Shown here: one piece after another, positions 7,050-14,404 of the stretch | How positions within the stretch are numbered: position 1 is the first letter of the stretch | Layout of the letters: every line of letters begins with the position of its first letter | Origin: CADCWN01 sp039810045 | GTDB lineage: Bacteria > Chloroflexota > Chloroflexia > Thermomicrobiales > CADCWN01 | Direction of reading: 5' to 3' | Length of the DNA: 21,901 nt | NCBI GenBank assembly: GCA_039810045.1 | Contig: JBDHWF010000068.1 | Span: 1-21,901, forward strand | Translations under genes and position numbers: made by a program | The notes under the pieces: generated by a model | Seen by the model: only the letters and a program-made list of their open reading frames with translations | Databases searched by the model: none | What the model was told of the DNA's origin: nothing

Positions 7050-8624
7050 AGTTGCCAAGGTTTCGGTGATCGCGGCGGTTGCCGCAGTGAGGGCGTCACT
7101 GGCGCGGTTTCGTTCACGGAGCGCAGTGGCGCGGAGGGCGACCGTTTCGGCGATGTCGCTGCCATCGGATTGCAGATATGGCAGGAGCGTATCGAGGCCG
7201 GGAAGCAGGCTGGGATTATTCGGCGGTAAGATGTACGGATCGCCTGGGTGCCAGAGTGTCGGGGTTAGTACCTGGCCCAGTTGTTGTAGTAAACGATTGG
7301 CAAGTCGCAACCCTTCTTCGTAATTCGCGGAATCGCCTTGGGCGATGTGCAGTAGTGCGATCTGTACCTGTTCCGTCGCTGTATGGAAGGCGGTGGCGGC
7401 CTCGCGGAGTTGACTGAAGTCTAGTCGTTCACCGGCGGTATCGCAGACTTCGCCAATCCGCTCAGCAACCAGGCGGGCTGTGAGCAATGGGATCTGCGGT
7501 AGCAGTGGCGTGGTCGCGAGGCGCGTGAGCAGTGGTATGGCGAGGCCGATCACGTTTGGCTGAGCAGCGGCCAGGCGGGCGATGGGGATCCCCAGGCGGG
7601 CAAATGGCGTGATACTGGTTGGCACACTGGGCACGGCCCAAACTGGTGCGCGCAGCCCACTGGCGCGGAGGGCGAGGTCGGCAAATGGCTGTAGCGCTGG
7701 GTCGCCTTCGGCGGGCAACCCTTTGCGCCCCCGGCGGCGACTGGGGTGCAGTTCCACATAGGTGACGATCTGCTGTCGTAAGGTTTGCCAGTGCTGGTCG
7801 GTGTACCACGCAGCACTGGCGGCTGGAGACTGCCCATCGGGCCACCAGAGACAGCGTATCGTGCGGCGTAGGCGTGGTTGCTGGCTGGCATAGAGACGGC
7901 AGAGTTCGAGTAGGCTGGCGGCAGCTTCGCCGTGATCGTCGATTCCTGCGTTGTGAATCCCGATCAGCAGCGTTTCGTCGTTGCCCTCTGCGCCGTTGAT
8001 CGTCGCCACGGGCATCGTCAGGCGGCGGGTCGTCCAGGCGGCGGCAACGGCGAGGCGCACCGGGGTTGGCCCTGCCGCGCAGAGGGCCAGAAACCCTTCG
8101 CCAGCGGCACGCCCAATCACGATGGCTGGGGTGGGCGCGGGGCCGCCCCAGGGGTTAGGTATGGCTGTCGCTTTGAGTGTTTCGTTCGTGCTGATATAGA
8201 TCTGGGCCAGTGCGCCTTGCGCGGCAAGTTGGGCGGCTGTGGCGGGGTCGGGTGGGCCATCGACCAGGGCGATCCGTTGGCGCAATTGTGGGTCGGTGGC
8301 GGTGGTGGGTGTGGCGGCATGAAGCTCCGCCACGATTCCCGCCGCTGGGGTCGCGGGGCTGTAGGGGAGTGTTTGGGCGGTGATCGGGGCCTCGCGTCCG
8401 GCGAGACTGAGATAGGCGGTGCCAGGTTGACTGACCAGCATATCGAGCCGTTCGACGGCGGTGGGGATGCGCCAGGAGCGGAGTTTGGCCCGAATGAAGG
8501 CGGTGGTACGGTCGCGCCCCGGTTCGGCTAAAGCCGCCGTCAGGCCAGCCGCATAGGTGGCGATCTCCCCTGGGTCCAGGGCCGCCAGCAGGTCTTCTTC
8601 GAGCGGGGTGAGGCCCGCCGACAT
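7026..8624 (-). CDS. M28 peptidase / transferrin-receptor-like protein, probably catalytically inactive
   Basis: A 532-residue protein with the architecture of the M28B (glutamate carboxypeptidase II / transferrin receptor) group: an N-terminal helical part, a PA-like insert (about 90-200), an M28 core (about 205-400) and a C-terminal helical region (about 400-530) resembling the TfR dimerisation domain. The core starts as expected (ETLLIGIHNAGIDDHGEAAASLLELCRLY, 217-245, then RRTIRCLWW), with the first His (H224) and the bridging Asp (D229/D230). The loop carrying HxD is shortened. The Glu-Glu position after CLWW reads PDGQS (262-266). The next metal ligand position is VEL (Glu291 in place of Asp). 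I see no C-terminal zinc His. No signal peptide. ATG at 8624 has AAGGAG six bases upstream and lies below a consensus -10. Assignment to the family is moderately sure; loss of activity is inferred. Confidence 0.65.
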   Translation of the reverse strand: MSAGLTPLEEDLLAALDPGEIATYAAGLTAALAEPGRDRTTAFIRAKLRSWRIPTAVERLDMLVSQPGTAYLSLAGREAPITAQTLPYSPATPAAGIVAELHAATPTTATDPQLRQRIALVDGPPDPATAAQLAAQGALAQIYISTNETLKATAIPNPWGGPAPTPAIVIGRAAGEGFLALCAAGPTPVRLAVAAAWTTRRLTMPVATINGAEGNDETLLIGIHNAGIDDHGEAAASLLELCRLYASQQPRLRRTIRCLWWPDGQSPAASAAWYTDQHWQTLRQQIVTYVELHPSRRRGRKGLPAEGDPALQPFADLALRASGLRAPVWAVPSVPTSITPFARLGIPIARLAAAQPNVIGLAIPLLTRLATTPLLPQIPLLTARLVAERIGEVCDTAGERLDFSQLREAATAFHTATEQVQIALLHIAQGDSANYEEGLRLANRLLQQLGQVLTPTLWHPGDPYILPPNNPSLLPGLDTLLPYLQSDGSDIAETVALRATALRERNRASDALTAATAAITETLATLRPLGFG

Positions 8625-8672
8625 TGTTGCTCCTTCCCATGCGGTGGTCAGCAATTGGCACTAGTGGCAGTG

Positions 8673-8678
8673 ATTATA
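8673..8678 (-). promoter_or_regulatory. Perfect -10 box (TATAAT) for the M28-like gene
   Basis: On the minus strand TATAAT matches the consensus exactly, about 49 bases before the ATG at 8624. The -35 at 17 bases (TGCCTC) is poor. It implies transcription from about 8667, separately from the upstream membrane-protein gene. Confidence 0.45.
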
Positions 8679-8721
8679 GCTGAGCGGATGGTTACGAGGC
8701 AGGATGACGCCGATTAGCTAT

Positions 8722-9627
8722 CTAGTGATGGGTGAGCAGGGGACGCAGTTGTAGCCCAATAGCGAGGTGGTGAGGCGCCTGGGCAGCCCCATGCATTACC
8801 ACGAGATTTGTGCGCTGGGCCAGTGCGTGTGCCAGGGCTGACGCATCGTCGGCGGCCAGGCAGATAGTACGCACCGGGCGTGTTGGCCCCCGCAGGCCGA
8901 TCAGGGCGAGTGGTGTACTGAGGTGCAGTGTCAGATCAGTGCGACTGCCCGTACCCAGATAGGCGGCATTCCCGCTGGGTGCTACCTGAAGGCCATCGCG
9001 CCCGCCGGGAGTACGGCGGCGTTCCAGGACGATGCCACTAATCTGCTGATAGGGTACGACACCCTCGGCAAAAGCTCCGAAATGGAGGCGAATTTGTTCC
9101 TGCTCTAACTGATGTGGCAACACCTGGACTGAGGCGTAGAAGCCTGCTAGCCAGAAGAGACTGTAAACGCAGCTGATCCCCAGCACAATGCGTAGCCAGG
9201 CCCACGGTGCGAGCAGCTCCACCGCAAGCAACTCTACGGGGAGTGTAAGAATAGCGAGGATCAGCACCGGGCCGATCAGGGCACGGCGCTGGTATCCGAA
9301 GCTGATGCTGTCAGCACGGCGGCGGGTCACCCACCGAATGAGACAGTACCAGAGCCTCGGTTCAAGCACGGCGATGCGCGCCACTGAACGGGGCATCAGG
9401 ACGGCAAAACCATCTTCTAGGGCACCCCACAGATTGTGCCCTGCCGCCCGCTCCTGCTGGTAGGCACGCCACGCGATGTACAGTTGCCGACTGGCTAATG
9501 CGAGGAGCAGGATCTCAACGAGGGCACCTGCAATCAAGGCGCTGCGTTGATCGAGACTCCTGGTGCGGATGAGCAGGAATTGGCCTAGGCCGAGCGCTGG
9601 GAGAAGCCATCGGCGCAAGTGTCGCAT
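8722..9627 (-). CDS. Membrane protein with C-terminal PH-like domain, function unknown
   Basis: A 301-residue protein I cannot name. Hydrophobic segments lie at about 7-20, 30-52, 115-138 and 141-168, giving four likely membrane spans. From about 169 onward it becomes soluble: SVQVLPHQLEQEQIRLHFGAF, then VVPYQQISGIVLERRR, a beta-rich stretch and a helix with ADDASALAHALAQ. That sequence of features resembles bacterial PH (bPH) domains attached to membrane helices (YdbS/DUF304-like). ATG at 9627 is preceded by GGAGGG at close spacing. It sits downstream of dnaX on the same strand with a gap of 113 bases and its own -10-like box, so linkage to replication is doubtful. Confidence 0.7.
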   Translation of the reverse strand: MRHLRRWLLPALGLGQFLLIRTRSLDQRSALIAGALVEILLLALASRQLYIAWRAYQQERAAGHNLWGALEDGFAVLMPRSVARIAVLEPRLWYCLIRWVTRRRADSISFGYQRRALIGPVLILAILTLPVELLAVELLAPWAWLRIVLGISCVYSLFWLAGFYASVQVLPHQLEQEQIRLHFGAFAEGVVPYQQISGIVLERRRTPGGRDGLQVAPSGNAAYLGTGSRTDLTLHLSTPLALIGLRGPTRPVRTICLAADDASALAHALAQRTNLVVMHGAAQAPHHLAIGLQLRPLLTHH

Positions 9628-9667
9628 ATGCCCTCCTACCTGCTAGGCAAATTGCCCTCTGACCGCA

Positions 9668-9673
9668 ATTGTA
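9668..9673 (-). promoter_or_regulatory. Candidate -10 box (TACAAT) for the membrane-protein gene
   Basis: TACAAT on the minus strand, 41-46 bases before the ATG at 9627, with a weak -35 (TGGTGA) at 17 bases. Placed correctly for a short leader that contains the ribosome binding site. Confidence 0.35.
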
Positions 9674-9740
9674 GTCCTTGCTTCGATTATTCACCAGCAG
9701 TTACAGCCTACTGATCGCTCTCCCAATGCTGAGTACCAGG

Positions 9741-11762
9741 TCAGTCCTCCCAACGTGGGATGTTGGCCCGCTGACCGTTGGGTTGAATCTCTACCGCACT
9801 GAAGATATTCCGCAGGGCGGTGTAATACCGCTCGTCGACAACCCCCGTTGGCTCGCTGTGCGCTGCGGATAGCTCGGTGCGCGGTGGTTCGGGCGCGGCG
9901 GCTGGTTCCGTGCTTGGTGCTTGCTCTTTGCCCTGGCGCGGCGCGGTGGCTGGCTCTGGGTCCCAGGGTGGTTCGCCCGCTGGTTCGGTTGGTGGCGTGC
10001 TGGGCGCGGTCGCCGCAGTGGTGATTGGTGTTGGCGGCTTGGAGGCGACCGCTGGGGCGGGGCGCTCTGCTGCTTCGCCCTGGGTGATGCAGGCGAGGCG
10101 GTATGGCCCCTGAAGCACCTGGGCCAGCACTTCTTCGATGATCTGCTTTGCGTCGTCCTTGTTCAGACCATTGCGGTGGAAATCGTAGGCGGCCACAAGG
10201 GTGAGGGTGCCGTTGCTGACTTCAAAGGGGTCGGTAGAGGCAAGGAGCGCCTCGATACGGCGGTTGGCTGCGCGAACGCCCTGGCGAATCTGCGGCCAGA
10301 GGTCATGCAGCCGTTCCAGGGGAATATCAGGCAAATCGGCGTCTGCCGCACTGCTGGCGGCTGGCGGTGTATCGACGGCTTCGGCTACCGGGGCAGCGGT
10401 GATCGGTTCAGCGACCACGACTGGCTTTGGCTCCGCTGGCGGGGTGGCTGGCGCAGACGCCACTGGGGGCGTCTCTGCTGGCACGGGGGCGGGTGCTGGC
10501 ACGGGGTCTGGGCGAATCGGCGTTGGTTGTCGCGCCGGGGCCGCTGCCTCGGTAGGCGCAGCTTCGCGGCTACTGCGGGTGGGCGGGCGATTGGGTAGGA
10601 CGCGGGGCGCTGCTGGTTGCTCGGTTTGCGGGGCTGACTGTTCGCCTGTGCGAGCTAAGATCGCATCGATCAGGCACAGTTCGAGCGGCAGATGGCCGTG
10701 CGTACTATGGCGCAAGCCATAATCGACCTGACTGAATCGCTTGACCAGACTGGCGATCTCCCCCAAGGTGAACCCTGCCAGGTGGGCTGGCTCTACGGCA
10801 GTGTCGTTGGGGTTGGTTGGCGCCTGTTGGGGGTTCGCCGCGCTGTGCAGCAGGGCGCGGAGGTATTCGACGATCTGCGCGGAAAATTGCCGCGCATCGG
10901 CACCGTCATCAATCGTCAGGTTGATCGCCCGCAGTCCGGCGGCGGCATCGCCCACCATGATCGCATCGACCAGCGCTCGCACCTGTTCACCGCCGCCGGC
11001 ACCGAGAATCTGGCGCACAGTCTCCACGGTGATTCCTTCGGCTGAGTCGCCGTAGGAGGAGAGTTGGTCGAGCAGGCCCAGCGCATCGCGCATCGCGCCG
11101 CCCGAAGCGTGGGCAATGGCGAGCAATGCGGCGTCATCCGCCGCGATCTGTTCGTTGGTGCAGATCCGGCGCAGGTGATTGGCGATCAGGTCAACGGGGA
11201 AACGATGAAAGACGAATGTCTGGCAGCGCGAACTGATCGTGTCGAGTACCTTTTCCTGGTCGGTCGTGGCGAGGATAAAGACGGCGTGCGCTGGCGGTTC
11301 CTCCAACGTTTTCAGCAGTGCATTAGACGCCTCTTTGGTCAGTTGATGTACTTCGTCGATGATGTAGAACTTCTTGCGTAGCTGGGCGGGCGCGATCTTC
11401 ACTTTCTCGCGCAGGTCGCGCATATCGTCGATCCCGCGATTCGACGCGGCGTCGATCTCGATGATGTCGGTGGCGCGGCCTTCGTTGATGGCGCGACAGG
11501 AGGCACACTCGTTGCACGGGCGTTGGTCTGGTTCAGCCGCTTCGCAGTTAACTGCCTTTGCCAGCAGACGGGCTGATGAGGTTTTGCCACTACCACGCGG
11601 TCCACAGAACAGATAGGCGTGGGCAACGCGATTGAAGCGCACGGCATTCCGCAGGGTGCGCGAGACGTGGTTCTGCCCAACGAACTCATCTTCACCAAAA
11701 GTGGTCGGGCGATATTTGCGATAGAGCGACTGCGACCGCCCGTTGGTTTCCTCTCCCGACAT
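9741..11762 (-). CDS. dnaX: DNA polymerase III subunits gamma/tau
   Basis: The clamp-loader ATPase of the replicative polymerase. Residues 11-30 show the YRKYRPTTF opening and the VGQ motif, followed by Walker A GPRGSGKT (54-61), four zinc cysteines (C73, C83, C86, C89), Walker B FYIIDEVH (132-139) and the SRC sensor/arginine-finger motif (178-180). Domain III follows to about 370. A Pro/Ala-rich linker of about 100 residues leads to a DLWPQIRQGVRAANRRIEALL segment (about 475-560) that resembles the gamma/tau mid-domain, then a second Pro-rich tail. Length of 673 fits a full tau; I saw no A-rich slippery site for making gamma by frameshifting. ATG at 11762 follows GAGGGAAACG. No recR or ybaB follows, which differs from many other bacteria. 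Confidence 0.97.
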   Translation of the reverse strand: MSGEETNGRSQSLYRKYRPTTFGEDEFVGQNHVSRTLRNAVRFNRVAHAYLFCGPRGSGKTSSARLLAKAVNCEAAEPDQRPCNECASCRAINEGRATDIIEIDAASNRGIDDMRDLREKVKIAPAQLRKKFYIIDEVHQLTKEASNALLKTLEEPPAHAVFILATTDQEKVLDTISSRCQTFVFHRFPVDLIANHLRRICTNEQIAADDAALLAIAHASGGAMRDALGLLDQLSSYGDSAEGITVETVRQILGAGGGEQVRALVDAIMVGDAAAGLRAINLTIDDGADARQFSAQIVEYLRALLHSAANPQQAPTNPNDTAVEPAHLAGFTLGEIASLVKRFSQVDYGLRHSTHGHLPLELCLIDAILARTGEQSAPQTEQPAAPRVLPNRPPTRSSREAAPTEAAAPARQPTPIRPDPVPAPAPVPAETPPVASAPATPPAEPKPVVVAEPITAAPVAEAVDTPPAASSAADADLPDIPLERLHDLWPQIRQGVRAANRRIEALLASTDPFEVSNGTLTLVAAYDFHRNGLNKDDAKQIIEEVLAQVLQGPYRLACITQGEAAERPAPAVASKPPTPITTAATAPSTPPTEPAGEPPWDPEPATAPRQGKEQAPSTEPAAAPEPPRTELSAAHSEPTGVVDERYYTALRNIFSAVEIQPNGQRANIPRWED

Positions 11763-11807
11763 CGTTTCCCTCGCTCAAGTGTTCCAGATCACAACGTGTA
11801 CGAACAT

Positions 11808-11813
11808 AGTATA
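11808..11813 (-). promoter_or_regulatory. Candidate -10 box (TATACT) for dnaX
   Basis: TATACT on the minus strand, 46 bases before the dnaX ATG. No convincing -35 at 16-18 bases. The 226-base gap to the divergent Uma2 gene must hold both promoters. Confidence 0.35.
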
Positions 11814-11909
11814 GCCGAAGTTGCCAGAATTACCGTGCTGTGTGGTGGGCGATGTGCGGTACGGAAACCAGCGGTTATTGCGCTAGCAGTGGTAAAGATG
11901 ATCGTTGCG

Positions 11910-11944
11910 CTACCATGCTACCAACTGCGGTCTACCAGATGGTA
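11910..11944 (+). promoter_or_regulatory. CTACCA repeats and TACCA-GA-TGGTA dyad upstream of the Uma2 gene
   Basis: CTACCA occurs three times, at 11910-11915, 11918-11923 and 11932-11937. The last copy is part of an inverted repeat TACCA-GA-TGGTA (11933-11944) that overlaps a -10-like TATTCT (11943-11948). The arrangement could be an operator over the Uma2 promoter, but short repeats like these can arise by chance. Confidence 0.25.
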
Positions 11945-11988
11945 TTCTTATTTGAGCATAGCCAGGAGGCAGAGAGCGAGGTTTGCCG

Positions 11989-12671
11989 ATGACCATTACC
12001 CCAGCATCCAGTTAGGGCGCGAGTTCGCGGCCTTCACCGATGACACCGAGGAGTCGATCTTAGGGGGGACGCAGCACCAAGGCGCGATTGCTGGCCTGCA
12101 CAATAGCCTGAACGCCTGTCGCAAAAACCGCGCGCTACCCTGGTGTGTTGGGAACCAACTCCGCATGGTGATTCCGCGCCTGGGTCGGGCGCTCTCGCTT
12201 TCCCCTGATCTGCTGGTACATCCCACCCTTGGCAATGCCCACCGCGAGGCGCTTGACGTGGCGGTAGAAGGCCCGCGAATGCTGGTGATTGAGATCGCCA
12301 GTCCATCAACGGCCAAAGACCGGGATCTGGCAGAAGGTTCTCTCCGGGGCAAGCCCGCTGCCTATGCCGCGATCGGCATTCCCGAATATCTCGTCTTCGA
12401 TCCCACGCGGGTCTATATTCCGACGGGGCTATGGGCCAGGAAATTGGGTGCGGATGGGCAGTATCACCTTTGGGAGCCGGAGGCGAATGGTCGCTGGCAC
12501 AGTGATCTGGGGATCGCCTTTCAACCCGATCCGCACGCCCCACTCTTGCGGGTCTTTGATCAGGCTGGCGTGCGTGTTCCTACCCACGAGGAACTCTACG
12601 ACCATACCACGCAATTAGCAGACCGTAATGCCGAACTGGAAGCCGAGCTACGGCGCTTACGCGGCGAGTAG
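11989..12671 (+). CDS. Uma2 family (DUF820) PD-(D/E)XK endonuclease-like protein, start probably frameshifted
   Basis: The body, in the frame that ends at the TAG 12669-12671, is a Uma2 protein of the restriction-endonuclease-like fold. Visible conserved parts are LGREFAAFTDDTEESILGG near the start, LSPDLLVHP (catalytic Asp), LVIEIASPSTAKDRDL (catalytic Glu region), GKPAAYAAIGIPEYLVFDP (Lys and the EYxxxDP signature) and a C-terminal coiled-coil-like tail rich in Glu/Leu/Arg. The best start, ATG at 11989 with GAGG seven bases upstream, is in another frame: it reads MTITPASS and stops at 12013. One base lost near 12007-12012 would join it to LGREF. The interval length is not a multiple of three, which fits. 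In-frame alternatives (TTG 11952, ATG 11898) have no good ribosome site and add unconserved sequence. Uma2 genes are abundant in Chloroflexota and cyanobacteria; their role is unclear. Either a disabled gene or a sequencing error. Confidence 0.75.
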
Positions 12672-12697
12672 TTGGCAACTTCATCGCCGTTGATATT

Positions 12698-12728
12698 GCT
12701 CCCGCTATCCAGTTATGCTATCGGGGGC
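12698..12728. terminator. Possible terminator hairpin between Uma2 and rhodanese genes
   Basis: GCTCCCG (12698-12704) can pair with CGGGGGC (12722-12728), seven base pairs with one G-U, around a 17-base loop. It lies in the 63-base gap between convergent genes. The loop is long and there is no T-run. Confidence 0.3.
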
Positions 12729-12734
12729 AGGCGG

Positions 12735-13136
12735 CTAGTCTGTTGGTTCAACCAGGGGATACCCTGCCTCGGCCCAGGCAGCCCGACCTCCGACAACATA
12801 GCTGACATCGGTAAAGCCCATATCTTGGAGCGTTTGTGCGCCAATGGCCGAGAGTGGGCCACGCCCACAAATGGTGATCACGGGGCGGTTGCGATCTTGT
12901 AGTCGCGAATCGCGGAGGTGTGCTGATACTTCAGTGTCGGCCCGGAGCGCGAGCATCCCCGCCGAGATTGGCACGACATCCTCCGGCTGGCCTAAGGCTT
13001 TTCTGTCGGCCAGATCCAGGAGATCGATAAAGAGTACCGCAGGGTCGGCCTCAATGCGAGCCTTCGCTTCTTGTGGGGTGATCCCGTTCGTTTGCGCTTC
13101 CGCGTCTGCGGTCATCTGGCGAAATGTTTTTACCAT
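12735..13136 (-). CDS. Rhodanese-like domain protein (single domain)
   Basis: A 133-residue single-domain rhodanese, the sulfurtransferase fold that carries a persulfide on an active-site cysteine. It shows the CH2A-like FIDLLDLADR segment (36-45), the active-site loop with Cys90 in ITICGRGPLSAIG, and the C-terminal DVSYVVGGRAAWAEAGYPLVE block typical of the family. Usual roles are sulfur transfer, cyanide or thiosulfate metabolism, or thiol redox; none can be chosen here. The ATG at 13136 has AGAGG seven bases upstream, and the longer frame from 13181 lacks a site. It follows the DAO-family oxidoreductase by 64 bases on the same strand and may share its transcript. Confidence 0.88.
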   Translation of the reverse strand: MVKTFRQMTADAEAQTNGITPQEAKARIEADPAVLFIDLLDLADRKALGQPEDVVPISAGMLALRADTEVSAHLRDSRLQDRNRPVITICGRGPLSAIGAQTLQDMGFTDVSYVVGGRAAWAEAGYPLVEPTD

Positions 13137-13200
13137 CGTTGATCCTCTCTCGGTAATACCATCATGGATCTCTGCTATCACCTTCCTCAGTTTCCCGTTA

Positions 13201-14334
13201 CTAAGCCGTTGGCGGAAAGCGATTGGGGTGGAACGGGGCGAGTTGGGCTGGCGCAGTGCCTGCGGTGATTTCTTCGGCGATCAGGCGGCCCAGCAATGGG
13301 CCAAGCGTGATGCCGCTGTGGGTCACGGCGATGTAGGCATTGCGGAAACCAGGGACCTGTCCGGCAATTGTGACCCCATCCCGCGGGAGTGGGCGCACGC
13401 CAATTCTGGCACTGACAATGCCGGCGGCGCGGGCGCTGGGGAATGAGCGGGCGGCGCGGTTCAACGCTTCGGCGCAGGCGGGCGGCAACGGGGTCAGTGG
13501 CGTGGTAGCGTCAATGGTGGCGTCGAGATCGTCGGCGTGGGCGATGACGAGGCCACCGCTGGGGTCGGGTCGATAGCTGATTTGATCGGTGTGGCAGACG
13601 CAGTGCCCGGGCTGTGGCAAAGGGCCAGTGACCGCCAGCAGTCCGGGGAGGCGGTCGAGTGGCAATGCCCAATCGAGGAGCGCGGCAACCGCATCGGCCT
13701 GGGGGCCAGCGCAGTTGACGACGGTATCGACAGCGATCGTCGCGCCGCTAGCGAGTTGTACCCCCGTTACGCGGTCGCTGCTCCTGGCGATCGCCACGAC
13801 CTTGCTCTGTGGTTGGATCGTTGCGCCCGCTGCGCTGGCCTCAGCCAGCAATGTACGAATCAGTAATGGCGCATCGACCCAGCCTTCGTTGGGCGCATAC
13901 CAGACTTCCGGGACTTTGTCGGCATCAAGAACCAGCCCTGGTTCGAGTTGTTGTGCTTCTTGTAGGGTGATTGCCTGATTGCGGTAGCCCCACTCGCTCT
14001 GCCGGGCGGCATCCTGGCGCAGGCGTTCGTGGCCTGCTGGCAGGGTGGACCAACTCAGCCCGCCGACAGGGTTGAGCCACGGCGCTGCCGCAAACTCCCG
14101 CGCCAGTGCATGGTGTTCCGCGATCCCCGCTACGTTCAGGTCGTGGTATGCCTGCGGGCGTTTGTGCGATGAATTGATCCAGGCAAATGAGGAGGCGCTG
14201 GTGCCGTGCCCTGGCTCAGCGGCGTCAACAAGCGTCACTTTGGCGCCCGCCCGTGTCAGGCGATAGGCTACGGCAGCACCAATAATCCCGCCGCCAATGA
14301 TGAGGACTTCGGTTTCTGCACCATTGCTGCTCAT
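13201..14334 (-). CDS. FAD-dependent oxidoreductase, DAO family (glycine/D-amino-acid/sarcosine oxidase-like)
   Basis: A 377-residue flavoenzyme of the DAO fold, which oxidises a secondary or primary amine or amino acid. The N-terminal Rossmann motif is EVLIIGGGIIGAAVAYRLTRAGAKVTLVDAAE (9-40), with GGGIIG at 14-19 and the ribose-binding Asp37. TVVNCAGPQAD and the C-terminal FRNAYIAVTHSGITLGPLLGRLIAEEI segment are also standard for the family. Substrate (D-amino acid, glycine, sarcosine, proline) cannot be told. The ATG at 14334 has AGGAGGG three bases upstream; ATG 14358 has no such site. An extended -10 just upstream gives it its own transcript although the dehydratase ends only 70 bases away. 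Confidence 0.88.
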   Translation of the reverse strand: MSSNGAETEVLIIGGGIIGAAVAYRLTRAGAKVTLVDAAEPGHGTSASSFAWINSSHKRPQAYHDLNVAGIAEHHALAREFAAAPWLNPVGGLSWSTLPAGHERLRQDAARQSEWGYRNQAITLQEAQQLEPGLVLDADKVPEVWYAPNEGWVDAPLLIRTLLAEASAAGATIQPQSKVVAIARSSDRVTGVQLASGATIAVDTVVNCAGPQADAVAALLDWALPLDRLPGLLAVTGPLPQPGHCVCHTDQISYRPDPSGGLVIAHADDLDATIDATTPLTPLPPACAEALNRAARSFPSARAAGIVSARIGVRPLPRDGVTIAGQVPGFRNAYIAVTHSGITLGPLLGRLIAEEITAGTAPAQLAPFHPNRFPPTA

Positions 14335-14370
14335 ATTCCCTCCTGGTTCCTGCTTCATCGATACGTTCAG

Positions 14371-14379
14371 AGTATAGCA
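14371..14379 (-). promoter_or_regulatory. Extended -10 promoter (TGCTATACT) for the DAO-family gene
   Basis: On the minus strand TGC-TATACT forms an extended -10 element with a 5/6 core. No -35 is needed for this class. Transcription from about 14364 gives a 30-base leader containing AGGAGGG and the ATG at 14334. Confidence 0.5.
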
Positions 14380-14404
14380 ATTCCGCTGTGGTGGCCTTGC
14401 TGCC

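Noticed and set aside
9739..9776. Nested inverted repeat (GGTCAG...CTGACC with CCAAC...GTTGG inside) at the dnaX stop
   Set aside because: The arms are short with unequal internal loops, lie mostly inside the coding sequence and have no T-run; too weak to call a terminator.
9921..10598. Trp/Gly/Arg-rich plus-strand frame opposite dnaX
   Set aside because: The odd composition is the antisense of the Pro/Ala linker of DnaX; not a gene.
9741..11762. Possible programmed frameshift in dnaX producing gamma
   Set aside because: I found no A-rich slippery heptamer comparable to the known sites; the frame is continuous to the end.
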